NCBI RefSeq assembly: GCF_000698595.1
Contig: NZ_JFHC01000029.1
Span: 30,399 to 94,398 of the forward strand
Length of the DNA: 64,000 nucleotides
Direction of reading: 5' to 3'
Source: Caballeronia glathei
Lineage (GTDB): Bacteria; Pseudomonadota; Gammaproteobacteria; Burkholderiales; Burkholderiaceae
The translations under genes were made by a program, and so were the position numbers. Shown here piece after piece: positions 8,902-17,375 of the stretch (position 1 is its first letter; every line of letters begins with the position of its first letter). The notes beneath the pieces were generated by a model. The model was not told where the DNA came from. It did no database searches and saw only the letters and a program-made list of their open reading frames with translations.

Positions 8902-9381
8902 TCACGCGCGGCTCCGCATGGTGATAACGGATTGCGCCGGGGCGCAGCATGCGCCCGACGTTTGCGAATGTGCTGTCGATTGCGCCATTGCTTCGTCCCG
9001 TGAGTGCCCATAGACCGGCGCGCTCTCCAGTGTCCTGAAGGTTTCCCACGCGACGCCCTGCGGGTCGACGGTCCACGCCTTGTCGGAGCGTGCATAGCAG
9101 CACGTCGTGCCGGTCTGCACCTGCACCGGCAGCCGGGCGGCGGCGAAGCGCGCGTTCATCTCGGCAAGCTCGGTATCCGTTTCGACCTGAATCCCGATAT
9201 GGTCGACGCCCGGTTTCGCGCCGCGCTGCGAGATCGAGAAATTGACGGCGGGATCGGTCAGCTCCCATTTGCAGTAGTCGGCCTTGACGACCGCCGGTTC
9301 GGCGTTGCCGAACATGGCGCGATAGAACCGGATGCTGTCGTTCAGATCTTCGACGGCGACGTGGATATGCATGCGCTTCAT
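8902..9381 (-). CDS. arsI: ArsI/CadI-type dioxygenase (C-As lyase), VOC superfamily
   Basis: 159 residues. MHIHVAV at the start and GVDHIGIQV plus VAWETF later supply the VOC metal triad (His5, His61, Glu113). Adjacent Cys94-Cys95 in TGTTCCYA match the vicinal cysteine pair that binds methylarsonous acid in characterised ArsI. ArsI cleaves the C-As bond of trivalent methyl- or aryl-arsenicals using Fe(II) and O2, releasing As(III) for Acr3. A C-terminal extension with SGACCAP adds another cysteine pair. The start overlaps the arsR stop by four bases. Confidence 0.9.
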   Translation of the reverse strand: MKRMHIHVAVEDLNDSIRFYRAMFGNAEPAVVKADYCKWELTDPAVNFSISQRGAKPGVDHIGIQVETDTELAEMNARFAAARLPVQVQTGTTCCYARSDKAWTVDPQGVAWETFRTLESAPVYGHSRDEAMAQSTAHSQTSGACCAPAQSVITMRSRA

Positions 9382-9710
9382 GGTGTGTTTCCGCAGCAGG
9401 TGGGAGCATCGCTCGCGGCACAGGGCGCGCCCGCGCAGCAGTTCTCCGTGAGAAAGCCGATCAGGCCCGTCATGGCGTCGAAGTTCGCCGTATAGATGAC
9501 GAAGCGCCCCGACTGGCGCGGCGTCACCAGCTCGGCATGCGAGAGATCCTTGATATGGAACGAAAGGCTCGAAGGCGAAAGCCCCAGTTGCTGGGCGATT
9601 TCACCGGCCGGCATGCCGTCCGGGCCGGCGACCACCAGCAAGCGAAAGATCGCAAGCCGGGATTCGTGAGCGAGCGCGCCCAGCGCGCGTACGACGAGGT
9701 TGGAGTCCAT
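9378..9710 (-). CDS. arsR: ArsR family arsenic-responsive repressor
   Basis: 110 residues with a winged helix: EIAQQLGLSPSSLSFHIKDL (about 38-57) is the DNA-reading region. The As(III) site is probably the C-terminal cysteine group Cys91, Cys92 and Cys97, with Cys105-Cys106 further on. This resembles the C-terminal site of Acidithiobacillus-type ArsR rather than the helix-4 CxC of E. coli ArsR. The start at 9710 gives the family N-terminus; the frame extends to 9746. It is the first gene of the operon and should repress it through the palindrome at 9740-9759. Confidence 0.92.
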   Translation of the reverse strand: MDSNLVVRALGALAHESRLAIFRLLVVAGPDGMPAGEIAQQLGLSPSSLSFHIKDLSHAELVTPRQSGRFVIYTANFDAMTGLIGFLTENCCAGAPCAASDAPTCCGNTP

Positions 9711-9739
9711 GCACGGAACGATACACCGAACAATTCGAT

Positions 9740-9759
9740 ATTTCAAGTAAGTTTGAAAT
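9740..9759. promoter_or_regulatory. Predicted ArsR operator palindrome
   Basis: ATTTCAA-6 bases-TTGAAAT, perfect 7-base arms, 30 bases upstream of the arsR start codon. Size and position match ArsR/SmtB operators, which overlap the promoter. Binding is inferred. Confidence 0.65.
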
Positions 9760-9788
9760 GTCGTTTTTGCGTGCCTCGCGGGCGCACT

Positions 9789-11123
9789 TCAATGCGCCGT
9801 CGCGAGCTTCCGGTTCAGGCGACGCATCCCGTCGAAGATCGTCTCGGCGACGTCCATCGGGAAATCGCGGGGAAGCTGGGCCGCGACCTCGTCGATGACG
9901 CCCGCGGTGCGCGCGGTCAGTTCGCCGATCATCGCCTCGACGTCCGGCGCCGGAAATCCGGCGCGCTGCCCCTGGGCGATCCAGTGGCGGCGCTGAATCT
10001 CGCCCAGCAGGTAGTGAACGTTCCTGCCGCGCACGGCCATCGCGAGTCTCACCCGTTGCGCCGCGAGCTGATTGCCACCCGTGCCGACGATGGGATGGGC
10101 CGAGAGCACGTCGTAAAGCGGCGTGGACTCGTAGCGGCTGGCGGGCAGGTGGGCGATGCTGAAGTTCTTCGCGTGACCGTCGGTTGCCGCGAGCAGCCAG
10201 AAGATCATCTGTGTCATGAAGAAGTCGCGCCGGTCCTGCGCCGCGCGCTCCGAGCCGGAGAGCACTTCCACGATCGCCTCGATACCGGGGCCGCCGTCGG
10301 ACTCGTACTTCTGCAATGCCGGCGTGCCCGTCGCCTGGCACATGTCCTCCTGCGGCAGCCGCAGAATCCAGCTACCGTCGCTCGACAGCCTGCGATCGAA
10401 CCGCTCGACGACGAGCACCTTCTGATCCTCGAACCGGGCAATGTCGCACCGGGCGATGCGCATGCCATAGGCCGCGACGATTTTCGAACAGAGCCATTCG
10501 TTTTCCACGGACGTCCGCATGTCGGCCCGCATGTTGCCTACGAGACCCAGAGGCAACTTGAAGATATGCGTGGTCGGCGTGCTGCCTTCGGGCAGAAGCC
10601 ACTGGTTGCCATGCCAGAGGAGGGCGGTCTTTTCCTGCGCGCCGGCAATCGACAGACGCAGATCGTCGACCGGCTCGTGCTGCCCGATCCGAGGCGCCGA
10701 GGTTGTGTCTTGCAGCAGACGCGCGATCTGACTTTCGCTCAGGGCCCGCCCCCGGATGCTCGCGAGATCGACGGGCTCCTCGCCGGGCGGCAACATCTGG
10801 ATGGCGCCGACGCAGTCGCGGCCCAGCGTGGCGAGCAGCTGAAACGGCGCTGTACCGCCGGTTCTGTATCGTGCGGCGATGCGGCGCCGGATCGGCTCGC
10901 TGTCAGGAAGAAGGTTGTCGAAATAGTCTGTGACAACCTGCCCGCGCCACGGCTGGTTGCCCGGCGTAAAGGGCAGCGATAGCGATAGCGGGCGGCCCTG
11001 CGGATCGGCGATCCAGTCGTCGCGATAGACCAGGCGCTCGCCGCCGTGCGCGGTTTCCCAGTATCCGACGGGCAGGCCGTTCATCCACAAATCGAGTCGG
11101 CTCGGTTGCGAGCGGCGTGCCAT
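9789..11123 (-). CDS. hipA: HipA-like Ser/Thr kinase toxin (type II toxin-antitoxin)
   Basis: 444 residues, the usual length of HipA. The N-terminal HipA_N region (LDLWMNGLPVGYWE, then LPDSEPIRRR) is followed by the kinase core with SIAGAQEKTALL as the ATP/P-loop region, and ATDGHAKNFS with the catalytic Asp315 (Asp309 in E. coli HipA). HipA kinases phosphorylate aminoacyl-tRNA synthetases or other targets, stopping translation and causing dormancy. The gene starts 2 bases after the antitoxin gene stops. No inactivating change is visible. Confidence 0.92.
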   Translation of the reverse strand: MARRSQPSRLDLWMNGLPVGYWETAHGGERLVYRDDWIADPQGRPLSLSLPFTPGNQPWRGQVVTDYFDNLLPDSEPIRRRIAARYRTGGTAPFQLLATLGRDCVGAIQMLPPGEEPVDLASIRGRALSESQIARLLQDTTSAPRIGQHEPVDDLRLSIAGAQEKTALLWHGNQWLLPEGSTPTTHIFKLPLGLVGNMRADMRTSVENEWLCSKIVAAYGMRIARCDIARFEDQKVLVVERFDRRLSSDGSWILRLPQEDMCQATGTPALQKYESDGGPGIEAIVEVLSGSERAAQDRRDFFMTQMIFWLLAATDGHAKNFSIAHLPASRYESTPLYDVLSAHPIVGTGGNQLAAQRVRLAMAVRGRNVHYLLGEIQRRHWIAQGQRAGFPAPDVEAMIGELTARTAGVIDEVAAQLPRDFPMDVAETIFDGMRRLNRKLATAH

Positions 11124-11125
11124 GC

Positions 11126-11653
11126 TTACCAGTTCTCCCTTTTTCTTGCGGCCGCTGCCTTCTTGCTGCCGGGGCGGCTCGCAAGCGGGTCCTTGTCAGC
11201 GCGTCCACTACGGGGGGGCGTCGCGCCCGCCGTCTTCGCCGCGCCCTTGCCGCGCGACGACGTGTCCTTTGCCGGCGGTGACGGCACGGCGCGCGCCGCG
11301 CGACCGGCCTTGACGACCGATGCGATCTTCGCGGCGCGGGGCGGCGCGGTGTCTGCCGTAAGGGCGGGCGAAGGGGCGGCGATCCTGTCGCCGTCCACGG
11401 CCTTCGGCGGGCGGGTGCCAGTGTCGGTCAGCGTCAGATCGGCACCGAGCACGCGCAAGACCCTGAACAGGCGCTCCACGCTGATGGCGGCGGGGTTGGC
11501 CTCCAGTTGGGCGTACGTCTGCTGCGTCACGCCGAGCCGACTGGCCATCATGGCCTGCGTGAGTCCTGCGGCCTTGCGGAATCCTTGCAGGATGGGCCGC
11601 AGCTGGCCAAGTGTCTTGACGGGGTAGTCCACGGCACCGCTCCAGTGGGTCAT
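11126..11653 (-). CDS. hipB: HipB-like HTH antitoxin with long basic, low-complexity tail
   Basis: 175 residues from the ATG at 11653. An XRE/HipB helix-turn-helix lies at about residues 15-75 (LTQAMMASRLGVTQQTYAQLE), as in E. coli HipB (88 residues). The remaining 95 or so residues are a Lys/Ala/Pro/Arg-rich, probably disordered tail ending in KKAAAARKRENW. HipB dimers neutralise HipA and repress the operon. The four operator repeats at 11663-11759 begin 10 bases upstream of this start. The frame extends upstream to 11728, but that would put coding sequence through the operators. Confidence 0.85.
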   Translation of the reverse strand: MTHWSGAVDYPVKTLGQLRPILQGFRKAAGLTQAMMASRLGVTQQTYAQLEANPAAISVERLFRVLRVLGADLTLTDTGTRPPKAVDGDRIAAPSPALTADTAPPRAAKIASVVKAGRAARAVPSPPAKDTSSRGKGAAKTAGATPPRSGRADKDPLASRPGSKKAAAARKRENW

Positions 11654-11662
11654 GACGACGAT

Positions 11663-11759
11663 ACAGGTGACAGGCTGTAAATCAGGATAACAGTCTATAC
11701 GCTGTTTTTTTGAATTACAACCTATCACCTGTAAAACTGGAAAACAGGCGATAGCCTGT
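11663..11759. promoter_or_regulatory. Four-operator array for the hipBA-type operon
   Basis: Four imperfect palindromes of the form ACAG-N8-CTGT lie at 11663-11678, 11690-11705, 11717-11732 and 11744-11759. Each starts exactly 27 bases after the previous one. The third begins ACAA. Including the flanking base, each is an 18-base site with 5-base arms and an 8-base spacer, the same geometry as E. coli HipB operators (TATCC-N8-GGATA) with different arm bases. The array lies immediately upstream of the antitoxin start. Binding by HipB is inferred. Confidence 0.8.
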
Positions 11760-11884
11760 TACCGAATGGGAGCATGTATTCATGCAAATGTCGCGCATGA
11801 TGTAATAAATTTGAAACAAAACCATTGTCCTTACACATATGTAGAGAATGAATGCATGTCTTCGTAAAATATTGCTTGCCAACC

Positions 11885-11911
11885 TAAAGGTAGTTAAACG
11901 TTTGCCGTAAA
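11885..11911 (+). promoter_or_regulatory. Sigma-28 (FliA)-type promoter for the chemoreceptor gene
   Basis: TAAAGGTA, an 11-base spacer, then GCCGTAAA. This fits the flagellar sigma-28 consensus TAAAGTTT-N11-GCCGATAA with one or two mismatches per box and the exact spacing. It lies about 50 bases upstream of the methyl-accepting chemotaxis protein start at 11961, and chemoreceptor genes are known members of this regulon. Confidence 0.7.
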
Positions 11912-11960
11912 CCGGGGAAGCCACTGTGCATGCACAGGAACATCCCCGGAGAAAAAAACA

Positions 11961-13511
11961 ATGAGAACTGGCAAGGCAGCGCTCTCGCTGCAGGCGCGCA
12001 TTGCGCTGACGATGGGTTTTCTCGCCGCCCTGATGGTGGCGATCGGTGTCCTTGGCCTGCTCGGCACGAGCCGCGCGAACCGCGCCAACCGCGACACGTA
12101 CGAGAACAAGCTGACCGCCGCCACGAATATCGGCAACGCGGAAATCTACATCGCGCGTACCCGCCTCGTACTGGACCGGGTCGCGCTGCATCCGGACGAC
12201 CCGAAGACCGCCGAGCAGATCGCCCGCGCGACAGGGTTCTTTGCGAAGTCGGACGAGTGGTGGCAGCAGTTCGTCAAGCAGCCGCACGAGCCGAGCGAAG
12301 CGAGCCTGATAGGCGATGCGACCGCGCGCCGTCAGACCATGCGCGGCGCCGTGTCGGCCTTCATCGATGCGATCAAGGCAAACAACCGCGAGCAGGTCGA
12401 CACGATCGCGATGACGCAATTGAGCGCCCTCTACAACGACATGAGCGCCGCCAACGAGAAGGTCAAGCAGGCGCTCTACACGAACGCGAAAAACAATTAC
12501 GAAGCGGCCGAAGCGAGCTTTCAGATGTTCTTCACGCTGTCGATCATCATGATCGCGATCGGCGTGGTGGCCGCGGGCTTCAGCTGGCTGGCGCTGCGCC
12601 GCGCGATCATGACGCCGCTCAACCAGGCGCTCGCACATTTCGATGCGATCGCCCAAGGCGATCTGAACCGGCGCATCCAGGTGCTCTCCGAAGACGAGAT
12701 GGGCACGTTGCTGCGCGGCATCGAAAAGATGCAGGCGAGCCTCGCGAAGACCGTGCGGGCCGTGCGCAGCAGCACGGAATCCATCGCCACCGCGACCGAG
12801 CAGATCGCCTCCGGCACGATGGATCTTTCGTCGCGCACCGAGGAGCAGGCGGCATCGCTCGAGCAGACTGCGGCCAGCATGAGCGAGCTGACGGCGACCG
12901 TGAAGCAGAACGCGGAGAGCGCGCGCACGGCGAGTTCGCTCGCCGACAACGCGACGGCCGTCGCCACCCGCGGCAACGAGGTGGTCGAGCGCGTGGTCGG
13001 GACCATGGGCGGTATCGATGCAAGCTCGCGAAAGATCTCGGAGATCACGGGGATCATAGAGGGCATCGCTTTCCAGACCAACATCCTCGCGCTGAATGCA
13101 GCGGTGGAAGCGGCCCGCGCCGGCGAGCAGGGGCGAGGTTTCGCCGTGGTCGCATCGGAAGTGCGCAGCCTTGCGCAACGTTCCTCATCGGCGGCGAAGG
13201 AGATCAAGGAACTGATCGCGGATTCCGTGCGCACGGTCGCGGTGGGAACCGAACTCGTCGCCGATGCGGGCAAGACGATGCAGGACGTGCTGCGCGCCGT
13301 GCGCGACGTCACCGCGATCATGAACGAAATCGCCGCAGCGGCCGAAGAGCAGCGCACCGGCATCGAGCAGGTCGACACCGCGGTCAGCCAGATGGACTCG
13401 ATCACGCAGCAAAACGCGGCGCTCGTCGAGGAGGCCACCGCTGCCGCTCAGTCGCTCAGCGAACAGTCGCGCAACATGCGCGGCTTCGTCGAGGTCTTCA
13501 AGCTCGCCTGA
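11961..13511 (+). CDS. Methyl-accepting chemotaxis protein (Tar-like four-helix sensor)
   Basis: 516 residues. TM1 is at about 10-35, a roughly 150-residue periplasmic helical domain resembling the Tar/4HB ligand-binding fold follows, then TM2 (about 190-213), a HAMP linker (about 214-268) and the cytoplasmic signalling coiled coil. The conserved hairpin tip EQGRGFAVVASEVRSLAQRS lies near 390-410. The protein ends in FKLA without an NWETF pentapeptide, so CheR/CheB would have to act without that tether. A sigma-28 promoter lies upstream. The next genes, after 37 bases, encode a sugar or alcohol dehydrogenase, hinting at a shared attractant (inference). Confidence 0.93.
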   Translation: MRTGKAALSLQARIALTMGFLAALMVAIGVLGLLGTSRANRANRDTYENKLTAATNIGNAEIYIARTRLVLDRVALHPDDPKTAEQIARATGFFAKSDEWWQQFVKQPHEPSEASLIGDATARRQTMRGAVSAFIDAIKANNREQVDTIAMTQLSALYNDMSAANEKVKQALYTNAKNNYEAAEASFQMFFTLSIIMIAIGVVAAGFSWLALRRAIMTPLNQALAHFDAIAQGDLNRRIQVLSEDEMGTLLRGIEKMQASLAKTVRAVRSSTESIATATEQIASGTMDLSSRTEEQAASLEQTAASMSELTATVKQNAESARTASSLADNATAVATRGNEVVERVVGTMGGIDASSRKISEITGIIEGIAFQTNILALNAAVEAARAGEQGRGFAVVASEVRSLAQRSSSAAKEIKELIADSVRTVAVGTELVADAGKTMQDVLRAVRDVTAIMNEIAAAAEEQRTGIEQVDTAVSQMDSITQQNAALVEEATAAAQSLSEQSRNMRGFVEVFKLA

Positions 13512-13548
13512 CACGCATCACTTCCTTACTCACAAACCTCTCGCAACA

Positions 13549-14280
13549 ATGACGCTACCCAACGACCGCAGCCGCCGCAGCTTTCTCAAAGGCTCATTGG
13601 CGATTGCACCGATAGCCGTGGTCGGCATTTCCGGTGCCGTGGCGACGCCCAACGGACAGCCGGACCCCGGCACCCCTCCGCCTGACCGGCCCGCTGTCGA
13701 GAACTACACGCCCGGCTATTTCACGCCTGAAGAGTGGGCATTCGTGAACGCGGCGTGCGACGTGCTGATCCCGAAGGACAGCGTGGGCCCGGGCGCCGTC
13801 GAGCTCGGCGTGCCGCAATACATCGACCGCCAGATGCAGACGCCCTACGGCGACGCGTCGCGCTGGTACATGCAGGGGCCGTTTCTCCCCGCGGAAGCGG
13901 AGTTCGGCTACCAGTCCAAACTCACGCCGAAGGAACAGTACCGGCTTGGCATCCGCGCGATCAACGGCTACTGCCGCGAGCATTTCGGCGGCAAGACCTT
14001 CGCGGAACTCACGCATGCGCAACAAACCGACTTGTTCAAGAAGATCGAATCCGGCGCGCTGAAAGTGGAGGGCTTCAGGCTGAAGACCTTCTTCGAAGGC
14101 TTTCTGCTGGTGAACGTCAACGAAGGCTACTTCTGCGATCCGTCGTACGGCGGCAACAAGGACATGGCCGCGTGGAAGATGATCGGCTATCCCGGCGTGC
14201 GCGCGGATTACCTCGAGTTCGTGGGTGAGGCCAAGCCTTATCCCTACGCACCGGTCAGCCTCTACGGAAAGCGAGGATAA
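13549..14280 (+). CDS. Gluconate 2-dehydrogenase-type subunit 3 (Tat-exported small subunit)
   Basis: 243 residues with a twin-arginine signal SRRSFLKGSLAIAPIAVVG near the N-terminus. The mature part has the subunit 3 family pattern: YFTPEEWAFVNAACDVLIP, QMQTPYGDASRWYMQGPF and the C-terminal YPGVRADYLEF. The subunit is needed for Tat export and maturation of the FAD-containing large subunit, which lacks its own signal peptide. It is the first gene of a three-gene set with the GMC dehydrogenase (2-base gap) and cytochrome c. Confidence 0.92.
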   Translation: MTLPNDRSRRSFLKGSLAIAPIAVVGISGAVATPNGQPDPGTPPPDRPAVENYTPGYFTPEEWAFVNAACDVLIPKDSVGPGAVELGVPQYIDRQMQTPYGDASRWYMQGPFLPAEAEFGYQSKLTPKEQYRLGIRAINGYCREHFGGKTFAELTHAQQTDLFKKIESGALKVEGFRLKTFFEGFLLVNVNEGYFCDPSYGGNKDMAAWKMIGYPGVRADYLEFVGEAKPYPYAPVSLYGKRG

Positions 14281-14282
14281 GC

Positions 14283-16061
14283 ATGGCAAGCATCAAGAAG
14301 AAGCCGGTCGACGCCGTGATCGTCGGCTTCGGCTGGACCGGCTCGATCATGGCGATCGAACTGGCCAACGCAGGTCTCAACGTGGTTGCACTGGAGCGCG
14401 GCGATGCCCGCGACACGGTGCCGAGTTTCGCGTATCCGCAGATCGTCGACGAGATCAAGTACTCGGCGCGTCAGGCGTTGCTGCAGAACCTCGCGAAGAC
14501 GACCGTCACGAACCGGCATACGAAAAACGATACGGCGGTGCCTTACCGGCAGATCGGTTCGTTCAAGCCGGGTGAGGGCGTAGGCGGCGCGGGCGCGCAC
14601 TGGTCGGGCGTGCAGTCGCGGGTCATGCCCGACGAGCTGCGCATGAAGAGCCACATCACCGAGCGCTACGGCGCGAAGTTCATCCCCGAGGACATGAACC
14701 TGCAGGACTGGGGCGTGACCTACGACGAACTCGAACCGAGCTTCGACCGGTTTGAGCGCGTATGCGGCACCTCGGGGAAGGCCGGCAACATAGAGGGCAA
14801 GCCGGTGGAGGGCGGCAATCCGTTCGAAGGCCGCCGTTCGAACGACTTTCCATTGCCCCCGCTCGCGGACCATCCGACGGGCAAGCTCTTCGCCAGGGCG
14901 GCGAAGAGCCTCGGCTACAAGCCCTTTGCGCTGCCGGCCGGCAACGCGTCCGGGCCGTATGAAAACGAATACGGCTGCCAACTGGGTCCCTGCAACTTCT
15001 GCGGATTTTGCAGCGACTACGGCTGCCTGAACTATTCGAAGGCGTCGCCGCAGACGGCCATCATTCCGGCACTCCTGCGCAAGCCCAATTTCGAGCTGCG
15101 CGTGAATGCGCATGTGATCAAGGTCAACACGGACGCAAGCGGCAAGCGCGCGACTGGCGTGACCTACGTCGATGCGGAAGGCAACGAGGTTGAACAGCCC
15201 GCCGAGATGGTGATTCTCGCGGCATTCCAGCTGCACAACGTGCATCTGATGCTGCTGTCGAAGATCGGCCAGCCGTTCAACGCCGACACCAACGAAGGCG
15301 TGGTCGGCCGCAACTTCTGCTACCAGCTGCTCAACAGCGTGAACATGTTCTTCGACCAGGACACGTACATCAATCCCTTCATGGGCGCGGGCGGCGGCGG
15401 TCAGGCAATCGAGGAGTTCAACGCGGACAACTTCGACCACGCGTCGCTCGGCTTCATCGGCGGCGGCATCATCTGGGGCCGGCAGACGGGCAACGGCCCG
15501 GTGCGCGGCATCCCGCTGCCCAAGGGCGCGCCGAAGTGGGGCACGGAGTGGAAGAAGGCGGTGAAGGACAATTTCGTGCACACCGGCCGCATCGAGTCCC
15601 AATGCAGCAACATGGCCTATCGCGGCTGTTTCGCCGATCTCGATCCGAACTACCGCGATGCCTACGGTTCGCCGCTCCTGCGTCTCACGCTCGACTGGCA
15701 GGACAACGACCTCAGGGCATCGGAGTACGTGGCAGGCAAGATGATGGAGATCGGCCGCGCGATGAATCCCAAATCGATGTCGGGCCGCATTCTCAAGCCC
15801 GGCACGCACTGGGACACGCGTGCGTATCAGAGCACGCACATCAGCGGCGGGACGGCGATGGGCGCCGACCCGAAGACGAGCGTCGTCAACAAGTACCTGC
15901 AAAGCTGGGACGTCCCCAACCTGTTCGTGTTGGGCGCGAACGTCTTTGCGCATGGTATCGGCTACAACCCGACGGGACTGGTCGGTGGTCTCGCCTACTG
16001 GGCCGCGAGCAACATTCGCTCGCAATACCTGAAGAATCCCGGCGCGATGGTGCAGGTCTGA
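14283..16061 (+). CDS. GMC-family FAD dehydrogenase, large subunit (gluconate 2-dehydrogenase-like)
   Basis: 592 residues. The FAD-binding fold begins DAVIVGFGWTGSIMAIELAN, and GEGVGGAGAHWSG is the second FAD contact. A four-cysteine cluster (GPCNFCGFCSDYGCLNY, near residue 240) resembles the Fe-S/cysteine site of membrane-bound FAD-dependent gluconate, sorbitol or glucose dehydrogenases. The C-terminal HISGGTAMG and GYNPTGLVGGL are GMC active-site blocks. It oxidises a sugar, sugar acid or alcohol in the periplasm and passes electrons to the triheme cytochrome c encoded next. The substrate is not determinable. Confidence 0.92.
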   Translation: MASIKKKPVDAVIVGFGWTGSIMAIELANAGLNVVALERGDARDTVPSFAYPQIVDEIKYSARQALLQNLAKTTVTNRHTKNDTAVPYRQIGSFKPGEGVGGAGAHWSGVQSRVMPDELRMKSHITERYGAKFIPEDMNLQDWGVTYDELEPSFDRFERVCGTSGKAGNIEGKPVEGGNPFEGRRSNDFPLPPLADHPTGKLFARAAKSLGYKPFALPAGNASGPYENEYGCQLGPCNFCGFCSDYGCLNYSKASPQTAIIPALLRKPNFELRVNAHVIKVNTDASGKRATGVTYVDAEGNEVEQPAEMVILAAFQLHNVHLMLLSKIGQPFNADTNEGVVGRNFCYQLLNSVNMFFDQDTYINPFMGAGGGGQAIEEFNADNFDHASLGFIGGGIIWGRQTGNGPVRGIPLPKGAPKWGTEWKKAVKDNFVHTGRIESQCSNMAYRGCFADLDPNYRDAYGSPLLRLTLDWQDNDLRASEYVAGKMMEIGRAMNPKSMSGRILKPGTHWDTRAYQSTHISGGTAMGADPKTSVVNKYLQSWDVPNLFVLGANVFAHGIGYNPTGLVGGLAYWAASNIRSQYLKNPGAMVQV

Positions 16062-16076
16062 ACGAGCGATGAGAAC

Positions 16077-17375
16077 ATGAGGAAAATCATTACGGGCATG
16101 GCGGCGGGCGCCGTCGCGGTCGTGGGCGCGCTGTGGGCGTTCTCATTCGCGCAGCCTTCAGCTTCGATCGATCCCGCGATCGCGAATCGTCAGGGCGATG
16201 CCGTTCACGGCGCCTATCTCGCGCGGGCCGGCGACTGTGTGGCCTGCCATACCGCGCGCGGCGGCACGCCGTTTGCGGGTGGCTTGCCGTTCGAAACACC
16301 AGTGGGCATCATCTATTCCACCAACATCACCGCCGACCGCGAGCACGGCATCGGTGGCTACACGTTCGAGCAGTTCGTCCTCGCGATGCGCGAAGGCGTG
16401 GCGAGGGACGGCAAGCGGCTCTATCCCGCGATGCCGTACACGTCGTACGCGAAGGTCTCCGATGCGGACCTGAAGGACCTTTACGCGTATTTCATGACGC
16501 AGGTAGCGCCTTCGGCGCAGCAGAATCGTGCGTCGGATATCGTGTGGCCGCTCAGCGTGCGCTGGCCGCTCGCCTACTGGAGCCGCGCGTTTCATGACGA
16601 CACCCGCTTCGTCGGCGATCCGTCGAAAGGTGTGGAGTGGAATCGCGGCGCGTATCTCGTGCAGGGGCTCGCGCATTGCGGCACATGTCATACGCCTCGC
16701 GGCGCCGGCTTTCAGGAGAAGGACCTGAGCGGCAAGAGCGATCTCTACCTGTCCGGCTCCGCTCTCGACCGCACGGCGCCGATCAGCCTGCGTTCGGCTG
16801 CGGGCGGCGGGCTGGCCAGCTGGTCCGGCGAGGATATCGTCGCGTCGCTCAAGACGGGGCGCAACCCGCATTCGGCGGTGTCGGGTCCGATGAGCGAAGT
16901 GGTCGAGCACAGCACGCAGTATCTGAGCGACGGCGATCTCGCTTCGATCGCCGTGTATCTGAAGAGCCTCGGTGCGGCGCCCGGAGCGGTCTCGTTCCAT
17001 CCCGACGACACGACGGTGAAGACCATCCTCGCGGGCAAGGCGGTAGGGCGCGGGGCCAGCATCTATATCGACAGCTGTGCGGCATGTCACCGCATGAACG
17101 GCCAGGGCGCGGCGCGCGTGTTTCCTTCGCTCGTCGACAATCCGATGGTGACGCAAGGCAATCCCGATTCCCTGTTGGGGGTGATTCTGGCGGGTGCACG
17201 CCTGCCGTCCACGGCGAGCGCACCGTCGCGGCTCGCCATGCCGCCGTTCGCGTGGCGTTATGACGACGACGACGTCGCACAGCTCGCGACCTTCGTGCGT
17301 TCGAGCTGGGGCAATCAGGGACCGGCGGTCACGGCGCAGCAGGTGGCCGCAGTTCGGGCCCACGTGGCGCATTAG
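16077..17375 (+). CDS. Triheme cytochrome c subunit of the FAD dehydrogenase
   Basis: 432 residues with an N-terminal signal/anchor (about 1-29) and three CxxCH heme c sites: Cys54-His58, Cys201-His205 and Cys334-His338. This is the standard arrangement of the cytochrome c subunit of gluconate or alcohol dehydrogenase complexes. It carries electrons from the GMC subunit to ubiquinone or an oxidase at the periplasmic face. It begins 15 bases after the large-subunit gene and completes the operon. Confidence 0.93.
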   Translation: MRKIITGMAAGAVAVVGALWAFSFAQPSASIDPAIANRQGDAVHGAYLARAGDCVACHTARGGTPFAGGLPFETPVGIIYSTNITADREHGIGGYTFEQFVLAMREGVARDGKRLYPAMPYTSYAKVSDADLKDLYAYFMTQVAPSAQQNRASDIVWPLSVRWPLAYWSRAFHDDTRFVGDPSKGVEWNRGAYLVQGLAHCGTCHTPRGAGFQEKDLSGKSDLYLSGSALDRTAPISLRSAAGGGLASWSGEDIVASLKTGRNPHSAVSGPMSEVVEHSTQYLSDGDLASIAVYLKSLGAAPGAVSFHPDDTTVKTILAGKAVGRGASIYIDSCAACHRMNGQGAARVFPSLVDNPMVTQGNPDSLLGVILAGARLPSTASAPSRLAMPPFAWRYDDDDVAQLATFVRSSWGNQGPAVTAQQVAAVRAHVAH

